From the NCBI RefSeq assembly GCF_001429625.1, contig NZ_LMSU01000003.1, forward strand, positions 295,148-359,147: a stretch of 64,000 bases of DNA, read 5' to 3'. The DNA comes from Nocardioides sp. Soil805 (lineage in GTDB: Bacteria > Actinomycetota > Actinomycetes > Propionibacteriales > Nocardioidaceae). The stretch's first letter is position 1. Each line of letters opens with the position of its first letter. The translations under genes and the position numbers were made by a program. The notes below the pieces were generated by a model. That model made no database searches. It was not told the origin of the DNA and saw nothing but the letters and a program-made list of their open reading frames with translations. Shown here in pieces: positions 38,990-46,968 of this stretch.

Positions 38990-39733
38990 TCACGTCTTCG
39001 GACCGATCAGCTCGTCGAGGCGCGCCACGGCCTCGCGCCGTGACACCGACACCACCCACGCGCCGGAGCGGCGCCACGGGACCTCGACGAGGTCCAGCGC
39101 CCAGCAACAGAGCGCGCGGATGTCGTCGGAGCGGTTGGTGAACTGCCAGCGCGGGTACTCGTAGCGACGCTTCTCGCCACGCACCACCCGGGTCGCCCAG
39201 TTGTGGGCGCGACAGCCGTCGGAGTGGAAGAGCCCGCGCAGGAAGTCGGCCGGGTGGGCCGTGACGACGTCGCGCTGCCAGTCGGCGAGCACGATCGGCC
39301 GGTCGTGCTTGCGACCCGGGCCGTGCTGCGGGAACAGGCACGGCCAGTGCTTCCAGTTGGACGAGACGACGACGACACCCGGTGCCCTCACCCGGAACAC
39401 GCCGCCACCCGGGCGAACCCTGCCGACGAGTCCGCTGACGTCCTCGACGATGCCGGGCAGACTGGCGTCGCACGAGACCCTGAACGTGGTGCGACGTCGG
39501 AAGGTCGACACGCACCCGTCACCGAGGTAGTACCCCAGCAGGGCCGCGTAGGCGGCTCCGTCGGTGGGGTGCAGGGACGAGCAGCGGAAGCACTCCAGGG
39601 CCACCGTCGCCTCGGTCGAGGCCCACGCCCGCAGGGTCGAGCGGTGGATCCCGGTGGTCCTGGACACCTCGCTGAGACTGGCTCCGGCCGCGACCATCGC
39701 GAGAGCCGCGCGGCGTGCGGGGGCGTCGTACAT
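38990..39733 (-). CDS. Helix-turn-helix/LAGLIDADG endonuclease-like protein
   Basis: A 247-residue protein with two parts. Residues about 12-40 form a helix-turn-helix (AGASLSEVSRTTGIHRSTLRAWAS). A CxxC pair (48, 51) follows, then two LAGLIDADG-like motifs, LLGYYLGDGCV (65-75, Asp72) and FLRGLFHSDG (164-173, Asp172), each with its catalytic aspartate. It may therefore be an active site-specific endonuclease or, like the LAGLIDADG-derived regulator WhiA, a transcription factor. ATG 39733 lies 38 bases downstream of a tRNA-Leu(CAA) on the same strand, so the two are probably cotranscribed. It ends at the pyk stop codon without spacing. Confidence 0.82.
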   Translation of the reverse strand: MYDAPARRAALAMVAAGASLSEVSRTTGIHRSTLRAWASTEATVALECFRCSSLHPTDGAAYAALLGYYLGDGCVSTFRRRTTFRVSCDASLPGIVEDVSGLVGRVRPGGGVFRVRAPGVVVVSSNWKHWPCLFPQHGPGRKHDRPIVLADWQRDVVTAHPADFLRGLFHSDGCRAHNWATRVVRGEKRRYEYPRWQFTNRSDDIRALCCWALDLVEVPWRRSGAWVVSVSRREAVARLDELIGPKT

Positions 39734-39771
39734 GGCAGCACCGTGCCAGCGACCACCGACAACGACGTCGG

Positions 39772-39844
39772 TGCCCCGGGTGAGATTCGAACTCACACTG
39801 AATGCTGTTTGAGAGCATCGCCTCTGCCGTTGGGCTACCGGGGC
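39772..39844 (-). tRNA. tRNA-Leu (anticodon CAA) with short variable arm
   Basis: A 73-base cloverleaf: acceptor GCCCCGG/CCGGGGC, a three-pair D stem (GCC/GGC), anticodon stem ATGCT/AGCAT with loop CTCAAAC (anticodon CAA), variable region of only five bases (TCAGT), T stem GTGAG/CTCAC with TTCGAAT loop, and discriminator A. The CAA anticodon reads the leucine codon UUG, but leucine tRNAs normally have a long variable arm. CCA is not encoded (CCG follows). TACGGT at 39864-39859 may be its -10 box. Confidence 0.85.
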
Positions 39845-39883
39845 GGTTCGGCGAGGAAACCGTATCGGACTAGCCTTGCGGCC

Positions 39884-40498
39884 GTGACGCAGCCCAGCAA
39901 CACCCCCGACGCCGTACGACGCGTGGTCATCGCCGAGGACGAGGCGCTGATCCGGATGGACCTGGCCGAGATGCTCGCCGAGGAGGGCTACGAGGTCGTC
40001 GGCGAGGCCGGTGACGGCCAGCGTGCGATCGAGCTCGCCGAGGAGCTGCGGCCCGACCTCGTCATCACCGACGTCAAGATGCCCGTCCTGGACGGGATCG
40101 CGGCGGCCGAGCACATCGCCGGTGCGCGCATCGCCCCGGTCGTCATCCTGACCGCCTTCTCGCAGCGCGACCTCGTCGAGCGCGCGCGCGACGCCGGGGC
40201 CATGGCCTACCTCGTCAAGCCCTTCTCGCGCACCGACCTGGTCCCGGCCATCGAGATGGCGGTGAGCCGCTTCGCCGAGATCTCGGTCCTCGAGCGCGAG
40301 GTCGCCGACCTCTCGGAGTCGCTGGCCACCCGCAAGGCCGTCGACCGGGCCAAGGCGGTCCTGCAGGCACAGCTGGGCCTCGCCGAGCCGGAGGCCTTCC
40401 GCTGGATCCAGAAGACGGCGATGGATCTGCGCCTGTCCATGCGGCAGGTGGCGGACGGCGTCGTCGAGCACGGTCCCGGGACCACGACGTCCTCCTGA
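39884..40498 (+). CDS. pdtaR: ANTAR-domain response regulator PdtaR
   Basis: A 204-residue regulator that acts on RNA rather than DNA. The receiver domain has VVIAEDEALIRMDLAEML, the phosphoacceptor Asp in VITDVKMPVLDG and Lys in AYLVKPFSRTD. The C-terminal ANTAR domain shows AVDRAKAVLQAQLGLAEPEAFRWIQKTAMD, which binds tandem stem-loops and prevents transcription termination. Its partner PdtaS is not encoded here. GTG 39884 lies seven bases after TAGCCT, a leaderless arrangement. The promoter is divergent from the tRNA-Leu gene. Confidence 0.92.
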   Translation: MTQPSNTPDAVRRVVIAEDEALIRMDLAEMLAEEGYEVVGEAGDGQRAIELAEELRPDLVITDVKMPVLDGIAAAEHIAGARIAPVVILTAFSQRDLVERARDAGAMAYLVKPFSRTDLVPAIEMAVSRFAEISVLEREVADLSESLATRKAVDRAKAVLQAQLGLAEPEAFRWIQKTAMDLRLSMRQVADGVVEHGPGTTTSS

Positions 40499-40558
40499 GC
40501 GCCTGCGCACGGTTCGGTAACGGATCAGACATGTTTCGGAGTGTGCTTCCCAAGGTGC

Positions 40559-40587
40559 TTACAGGCGGCCTCCTCTCGGTGTACGTT
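40559..40587 (+). promoter_or_regulatory. Promoter of the branched-chain amino acid transporter operon
   Basis: TTACAG (40559-40564) and TACGTT (40582-40587) are 17 bases apart. The first gene starts at 40692, leaving a leader of about 100 bases that has some pairing capacity (for example CCGG around 40652-40666). It is the first operon after pdtaR, so the leader could be tested as an ANTAR target. Confidence 0.5.
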
Positions 40588-40691
40588 TCCGCACCGGAGG
40601 GGCGCGTTCGACTCGGTGTGCGGGTGCCCTCTTCCGTGAACTCTGAGTCTCCGGTAGTCGAGCCGGGGGACCTGATGAGAGGTAGAACGCC

Positions 40692-41840
40692 TTGAGGCAC
40701 AACACTCGAGTGGGCCTGGGTGCACTCGCACTGGCCCTGACCGTCACGGCATCCGCCTGTGGCACCACGGACACCGGCGGCAGCGCCTCCGAGGACGGCG
40801 CCTGCGAGGGCAAGATCGGTGTGATGGGCGCGCTCTCCGGCGCGAACTCCAGCATCGTGCTCCCGTCCGTCGACGGCGCCAAGCTCGCCCTGAAGCAGTG
40901 GAGCGAGGAGAACACCGACTGCGACATCGAGCTCGTCGAGTTCGACACCGAGGGTGACCCCGCCAAGGCCACTCCGGTCGCCACCAAGATGGCGACCGAC
41001 GACACGTTCCTCGGTGTCATCGGCGGCGCGTTCTCCGGAGAGACCCGCGCGACCAAGTCGATCTACGGCGACGCCGGCCTGACGATGATCAGCCAGTCCG
41101 CCACCGCCACCGACCTGACGCAGGAGGACCAGTCGCCGGTCTTCCACCGTGTGGTCGGCTACGACGACGTGCAGGGTGCAGCCATCGCGAAGTACCTCAG
41201 CGACGTCGTCGGCGCCAAGAAGGTCTTCGTCATCGACAACTCCGACGCCTACGGCGAGCCGCTGGCCGCCAAGGTCTCCGAGGAGCTCGGTGACCTCGTC
41301 ACCGCCAGCGACAAGACCCAGGTCGCACAGACCGACTTCAGCCCGACCGTCTCCAAGGTCAACTCCTCGAAGCCGGACGCCATCTTCTACGGCGGCTACA
41401 TCGCCGAGGCCGCGCCGCTGCTCAAGCAGCTGCGTGACGCCGGCATCGACGTCCCCTTCGTGGGTGGCGACGGCCTGTACGGCGCGGACTTCGGCAAGGC
41501 GGCCGGCGCTGCCGGTGAGGGCGCGATCATCACGTGCCCCTGCGTGCCGATCGAGGACGGCACCTTCGCCGAGGACTTCGAGGCCGAGACCGGCGCCGCT
41601 CCCGGCGCCTACGCGGCCGAGGGCTTCGACGCCATGACCATCTTCCTGGACGCGATCGCCGACGGCGCCCGCACCCGCGAGGACATCGAGGCGTTCGTCG
41701 ACGACTACGACGAGCAGGGCCTGACCAAGCAGCTCGCGTTCGACGAGAACGGTGACATCGCCGTCGAGAACGTCGTGATCTGGGCGTACAAGGTGGTCGA
41801 CGGCCAGCTGGTCCCCGACCAGGAGATCTCGCTGAGCTGA
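40692..41840 (+). CDS. Branched-chain amino acid ABC transporter substrate-binding lipoprotein
   Basis: A 382-residue periplasmic-binding-type lipoprotein (LivJ/LivK group). The signal peptide VGLGALALALTVTASAC ends in a lipobox with Cys about residue 23. The mature domain has KIGVMGALSGANSSIVLPSVDG and the mobile hinge region around FVIDNSDAYGEPLA. The start is an unusual TTG at 40692, with GAGAGG about 12 bases upstream; GTG 40710 would remove the basic N-region. The gene is followed after 100 bases, including a stem-loop, by the permease and ATPase genes. Confidence 0.9.
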   Translation: MRHNTRVGLGALALALTVTASACGTTDTGGSASEDGACEGKIGVMGALSGANSSIVLPSVDGAKLALKQWSEENTDCDIELVEFDTEGDPAKATPVATKMATDDTFLGVIGGAFSGETRATKSIYGDAGLTMISQSATATDLTQEDQSPVFHRVVGYDDVQGAAIAKYLSDVVGAKKVFVIDNSDAYGEPLAAKVSEELGDLVTASDKTQVAQTDFSPTVSKVNSSKPDAIFYGGYIAEAAPLLKQLRDAGIDVPFVGGDGLYGADFGKAAGAAGEGAIITCPCVPIEDGTFAEDFEAETGAAPGAYAAEGFDAMTIFLDAIADGARTREDIEAFVDDYDEQGLTKQLAFDENGDIAVENVVIWAYKVVDGQLVPDQEISLS

Positions 41841-41854
41841 CGCGACAACTCATG

Positions 41855-41897
41855 ACCAACGGGGCGGTTCGGGCACAGGCCCGGCCGCCCCGCTGGT
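41855..41897 (+). terminator. Intercistronic stem-loop in the liv operon
   Basis: ACCAACGGGGCGGTTCGGGC pairs imperfectly with GCCCGGCCGCCCCGCTGGT around an ACAG loop. It stands between the binding-protein gene and the first permease gene. It may stabilise the upstream mRNA or reduce readthrough, giving more binding protein than permease, as seen in other ABC operons. Confidence 0.55.
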
Positions 41898-41940
41898 TGA
41901 CCGGACGGCGACGTCGCAGCAGGTCCCCTGGGAGAGGTAC

Positions 41941-42906
41941 ATGGACTTCAACGCATTGATCGACGGTCTGGGTGGACACACCCTGGACGGTCTGACCCGA
42001 GGCTCGATCTACGCCTTGGTCGCTCTCGGCTACACGATGGTGTACGGCGTCCTGCGCCTCATCAACTTCGCGCACTCCGAGGTCTTCATGGTCGGCACCT
42101 GGACGGTGCTCGGCGTCTACACCGTCCTCGGGGCGGACAGCGAGTCGGCCATGCCCATGGTCATCTTCGCCACCCTCACGGCGCTCGTCGCGGCGGCACT
42201 CGCCTCCGCGAGCGTCGCGCTGGCGGTGGAGCGGATCGCCTACCGGCCGCTGCGCAAGAAGAACGCGCCACCCCTCATCTTCCTCATCACCGCCATCGGC
42301 TGCTCGCTGGTGCTCGTGGAGATCTTCGGCCACGTGCTCAAGGTCTTCTTCGGCGCGCCCTTCGGTCGCGCGCCGGTCAACGTGCCGTCGCCGATCCAGA
42401 CGCACACCCTGCTGACCATCGGCGACGTCCGCATCACCAACGTCCAGGTCTTCATCATCCTCGGCGCCGTGCTGATGATGGTGGCGCTCGACCTCTTCGT
42501 GAACCGCAGCCGGCTCGGCCGCGGTGTCCGCGCCGTCGCGCAGGACCCCGACACCGCCGCCCTCATGGGCGTCAACCAGGACCGCGTGATCATGCTGGTC
42601 TTCATCCTCGGCGGCGCGATGGCCGGCGTCGCGGGCCTGCTGTTCACGATCAACTTCGACATCACGAAGTTCGACATCGGCTTCATCATCGGCATCAAGG
42701 CGTTCACCGCCGCGGTGCTCGGCGGCATCGGCAACCTGCGCGGTGCCCTCGTCGGCGGTCTGCTGCTGGGGATCGTGGAGGTCTACGCCTCCGCGGTGTT
42801 CAGCTCCAACTGGGCCGACGTCACGGCGTTCATCGTGCTCGTCCTCGTGCTGATGTTCCGCCCGACCGGACTCCTCGGCGAATCACTCGGAAAGGCACGC
42901 GCATGA
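41941..42906 (+). CDS. livH: Branched-chain amino acid ABC transporter permease (LivH type)
   Basis: A 321-residue permease with about eight hydrophobic helices. The opening GLTRGSIYALVALGYTMVYGVLRLINFAHSEVFMVG is diagnostic for LivH, and the EAA-like loop VNRSRLGRGVRAVAQDPDTAALMGVN contacts the ATPase. It imports branched-chain amino acids with LivM and the two ATPases that follow. The start ATG 41941 has GGGAGAGG upstream. It overlaps livM by four bases. Confidence 0.93.
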   Translation: MDFNALIDGLGGHTLDGLTRGSIYALVALGYTMVYGVLRLINFAHSEVFMVGTWTVLGVYTVLGADSESAMPMVIFATLTALVAAALASASVALAVERIAYRPLRKKNAPPLIFLITAIGCSLVLVEIFGHVLKVFFGAPFGRAPVNVPSPIQTHTLLTIGDVRITNVQVFIILGAVLMMVALDLFVNRSRLGRGVRAVAQDPDTAALMGVNQDRVIMLVFILGGAMAGVAGLLFTINFDITKFDIGFIIGIKAFTAAVLGGIGNLRGALVGGLLLGIVEVYASAVFSSNWADVTAFIVLVLVLMFRPTGLLGESLGKARA

Positions 42907-44090
42907 GTGACCTCAACGAACCCACGCCGGACAGCACCACCGACCCGTCCCCGCAGGGTCGAGCCACGGGTGCCTTCGGGCTGCCGCGCCTCAACATCGC
43001 GGACAGGTACTCCAAGGCGCCCCTGTGGGTGCGGATGCCGATCGTCCTGATCGGGATCTCCTTCGCCTTCTACCTGCCGTTCCTCAACATCCTGCCCTTC
43101 GCCTACATCCGCACCGACCTCACCTCCGGCGGCTCGGACTGGGGCGGTGTGCTGTTCCTGATCGTGATCTACATGATCGTGGCGATCGGCCTCAACGTCG
43201 TGATCGGCCTCGCCGGCCTGCTCGACCTGGGCTATATCGGCTTCTACGCCATCGGCGCCTACTCGGTGGCGCTGTTCGGCTCGCCGTCGTCGCCGGTGAC
43301 CGAGATGATCGCCGACAAGTTCGGCCTCTCCGAGGGCTGGGCGGTGCCGTTCGTCGCCTGCGTGCCCATCGCCATCGCGCTGGCGCTGGCCTCGGGCGTG
43401 CTCCTGGGAGCACCGACCCTGCGACTGCGCGGTGACTACCTGGCCATCGTCACGATGGGCTTCGGCGAGATCATCCGCATCCTGTCGCGCAACGTCACCA
43501 GCGTGACCAACGGCTCGGCCGGCATCATCGGCGTACCGTCCCCGCCGGAGCCGAGCGAGAACTTCTTCTCCGCCATCGAGACCGCCCACTGGTACTGGCT
43601 GGCGCTGTCGGTGCTGATCCTGCTGATCTTCCTCACCCGCCGTCTCGAGGACAGCCGGGTCGGTCGCGCCTGGCTGGCCATCCGCGAGGACGAGGACGCC
43701 GCCGCCGTCATGGGCGTCAACGCGTTCAAGTTCAAGCTGTGGGCCTTCGCCATCGGTGCGGCGCTGGGCGCCACCGCCGGCCTGCTGTTCGCCAGCAAGC
43801 AGGCGTACGTCGAGCCGACCGGGTTCGCGCTCAACCTGTCCTTCCTGTTCGTGGCCATGGTCGTCATCGGTGGCTCGGGCAACATGGTGGGTGCCATGCT
43901 GGGTGCGTTCCTCATCACCTACCTGCCCGAGCGGTTCCGCGAGTTCCAGGACTGGCGCCCGTTCGCGTTCGGCGTGGCGATGGTCGCGGTGATGGTGCTG
44001 CGACCGCAGGGTCTGATCCCGAGCCGCCGACGAGCCAGAGAGTTCGCCGACCGCAAGAACGAGGCCGAGGAGGCTGCTGCCGATGCCTGA
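42903..44090 (+). CDS. livM: Branched-chain amino acid ABC transporter permease (LivM type)
   Basis: A 395-residue permease. After a polar N-terminus of about 40 residues come the helices (IYMIVAIGLNVVIGLAGLLDLGYIGFYAIGAY) and the conserved LRLRGDYLAIVTMGFGEIIRI. The EAA loop DSRVGRAWLAIREDEDAAAVMGVN is present. The longer N-terminal tail is common in actinobacterial LivM. Start overlaps livH stop (ATGA); the stop overlaps livG by eight bases. Confidence 0.93.
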   Translation: MSDLNEPTPDSTTDPSPQGRATGAFGLPRLNIADRYSKAPLWVRMPIVLIGISFAFYLPFLNILPFAYIRTDLTSGGSDWGGVLFLIVIYMIVAIGLNVVIGLAGLLDLGYIGFYAIGAYSVALFGSPSSPVTEMIADKFGLSEGWAVPFVACVPIAIALALASGVLLGAPTLRLRGDYLAIVTMGFGEIIRILSRNVTSVTNGSAGIIGVPSPPEPSENFFSAIETAHWYWLALSVLILLIFLTRRLEDSRVGRAWLAIREDEDAAAVMGVNAFKFKLWAFAIGAALGATAGLLFASKQAYVEPTGFALNLSFLFVAMVVIGGSGNMVGAMLGAFLITYLPERFREFQDWRPFAFGVAMVAVMVLRPQGLIPSRRRAREFADRKNEAEEAAADA

Positions 44091-44968
44091 GCAGACGATG
44101 GAGAGCCCGACCCCCGAGGCCGGGACCGTCGGCGACGCACTGCTGGTGGTCGACGACGTGACGCTGCGCTTCGGCGGCGTCGTGGCCCTCAACGAGGTGG
44201 CCTTCGAGATCCGCCGCGGCGAGATCCTCGGCCTGATCGGCCCCAACGGCGCGGGCAAGACGACCTGCTTCAACGTCATGACCGGCGTCTACACCCCGAC
44301 CTCGGGGGAGATCCGCTTCGACGGGACCAGGATCAGCGGCGGCAAGCCGCACCGGATCAACGCCCTCGGGATCGCGCGGACGTTCCAGAACATCCGGCTC
44401 TTCCCCGAGATGACCGCCATGGAGAACGTGATGGTGGGCGCGGACGCGCGGCACAAGACCAGCGTGCCCGGCGCGCTGTTCCGCCTCGCCCGCGTGCGTC
44501 CCAAGCCGCACGAGCTCCCGGACAACCAGATCAAGGCGGGGTTCGCGAAGGTGTTCGGCATCAGCCGCCACGCCCTCGAGGAGCGGGCCGGACGTCGCAA
44601 GTCGATGGAGATGCTGCGCTTCGTCGGCATCGCCGACCGGGCCCACGAGCTGGCGCGCAACCTGCCCTACGGCTACCAGCGCCGCCTGGAGATCGCGCGT
44701 GCGCTGGCCACCGAGCCCAAGCTGCTGTGCCTCGACGAGCCGGCGGCCGGCTTCAACCCGGCCGAGAAGGCCGACCTGATGAACCTGATCCGCAAGATCC
44801 GCGACCGCGGCCTGACGGTGCTGCTCATCGAGCACGACATGAAGCTGGTCATGGGCGTCACCGACCGGCTCGTGGTGCTCGAGTTCGGCCAGAAGATCGC
44901 CGAGGGAGTCCCCGCCGAGGTGGCCCGCAACCCGAAGGTCATCGCTGCCTACCTAGGAGAACCGGACG

Positions 44969-44985
<17 letters not shown>
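44083..44985 (+). CDS. livG: Branched-chain amino acid ABC transporter ATP-binding protein (LivG type)
   Basis: A 300-residue ABC ATPase. Walker A is GPNGAGKTT, the signature reads LPYGYQRRLEIARAL (a LivG-type variant of LSGGQ), and Walker B is LLCLDEPAAG followed by FNPAEKADLMNLI. An insert of about 40 residues, rich in charged residues, lies between the Q loop and the signature, making it longer than many LivG proteins. It drives uptake together with LivF and the two permeases. Confidence 0.93.
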
Positions 44986-45679
<694 letters not shown>

Positions 45680-45803
45680 GTCAAAACTTCGCACCTCGCG
45701 GGACACCGCGCTCATCACGGGCGTAGGGTCCTCGGGGTGCGCCGGGTGGATCCGGCGAACGGGGGACTCACCAGCTACGGGGCCGATAGTGGGAAGTGGG
45801 AGC

Positions 45804-46382
45804 ATGAGCCGGACACCGGTGACCGTGCGTGCCGCTGTGGCGGGCGACCTGCCCGCGCTGCGCGAGCTGTGGGGAGACATCCTGCGCCGTGGCTCGACCG
45901 ACGAGCAGCTGGCGGACCTGCGCCGCGTGCTCGCCGAGGTCGAGGGCGATCCCGACCAGGCGATCGTGGTGGCGGAGTACGACGGCGAGGTCGCCGGCGC
46001 CATCCACCTCAGCGCCACGACGCTGACCCCGCTCAACCTCGAGCCGGCCGTCCTGGCCGTCTCGCCCCACGTGCTCCCGCAGTTCCGCCGCCACGGCGTC
46101 GGGTCGGCCCTCATCGAGGCCGCCGTGCGGTTCGCCGAGGGCCACGGGATCGCCACGCTCTCCACCGCGGCCGTCGCCAGCTCCCGCGACGCCAACCGCT
46201 TCATGGCGCGCCTGTCGTTCACGCCCCAGGCGACGCTGCGTGCCGCGACGACGGTCGCGGTGCGCGCCAAGCTCTCGGCGCGTCGGTCGGCGGGACGCAG
46301 CGCCACCCGACAGGGCGGCTCGCGCCACATCGACCGCGTCCTCGCGGCACGCCGCATCAGCCGGGAGAACGTCGCCGGCTGA
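45804..46382 (+). CDS. GNAT-family N-acetyltransferase
   Basis: A 192-residue protein. The GNAT fold is seen as VTVRAAVAGDLPALRELWGDILR at the start and the acetyl-CoA loop QFRRHGVGSALIEAAVRFAEGHG (R-x-x-G-x-G/A pattern). A basic C-terminal tail of about 40 residues (KLSARRSAGRSATR) suggests nucleic acid or ribosome contact, but the substrate is unknown. ATG 45804 is chosen with GGGAG just upstream. The leader contains a 6-bp stem and an out-of-frame GTG with a leaderless promoter signature. Confidence 0.78.
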   Translation: MSRTPVTVRAAVAGDLPALRELWGDILRRGSTDEQLADLRRVLAEVEGDPDQAIVVAEYDGEVAGAIHLSATTLTPLNLEPAVLAVSPHVLPQFRRHGVGSALIEAAVRFAEGHGIATLSTAAVASSRDANRFMARLSFTPQATLRAATTVAVRAKLSARRSAGRSATRQGGSRHIDRVLAARRISRENVAG

Positions 46383-46415
46383 CGACGGCGCCGCCCCGTC
46401 CTCGGTCCAGCAGGC

Positions 46416-46856
46416 TCAGCGGGCGGGGACCAGGGCGCACGTGATGCGCGCCGTGCACACCCGCTTGCCGCGCTCGTCCGAGATCACGACCTCCCAGGTC
46501 GCCATGCTGCGCCCCACGTGGGCGGGGGTGGCGACCGCGGTGACGGTGCCGGACGTCGCCGAGCGGTGGTGCGTGGCGCTGATGTCGACGCCGACCGCGA
46601 TCCGGTCGGGGGCCGCGGCGATCGCCGAGCCCACCGAGCCGAGGCTCTCGGCGAGCACGACCGACGCCCCGCCGTGGAGCAGGCCGTAGGGCTGCGTGTT
46701 GCCCTCCACCGGCATCGTCGCGACGATCCGGTCGGGACTGATCTCGGTGATCTCGATGCCCATCTTCTCGTTGAGCGCACCCATGCCCTCGGGCATCTGC
46801 GCGAGGACGGCGTCGACGGAGGAGAGGGCCTGGTCGGTGGGGGGCTGGTCGCTCAT
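46416..46856 (-). CDS. PaaI-type hotdog thioesterase
   Basis: A 146-residue hotdog-fold protein. The catalytic-site segment PYGLLHGGASVVLAESLGSVGS is of PaaI/DUF4442 type, followed by VGVDISATHHRSAT, and the last strands KRVCTARITCALVPAR. It would hydrolyse small acyl- or aryl-CoA thioesters. ATG 46856 lies seven bases after CACAAT on the minus strand, so a leaderless mRNA is likely; ATG 46865 is the alternative. It is divergent from polA. Confidence 0.85.
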   Translation of the reverse strand: MSDQPPTDQALSSVDAVLAQMPEGMGALNEKMGIEITEISPDRIVATMPVEGNTQPYGLLHGGASVVLAESLGSVGSAIAAAPDRIAVGVDISATHHRSATSGTVTAVATPAHVGRSMATWEVVISDERGKRVCTARITCALVPAR

Positions 46857-46968
46857 GGGCGCCATTGTGGCCGACGCCTCCCACCCGTTCCGGGAGGGCC
46901 CGGTCCGGGTCCGGCACGACGGGTGACGGGTGGGTCGCGGTGTCGGTGGCGGCGGCTAGAGTCGCGAC

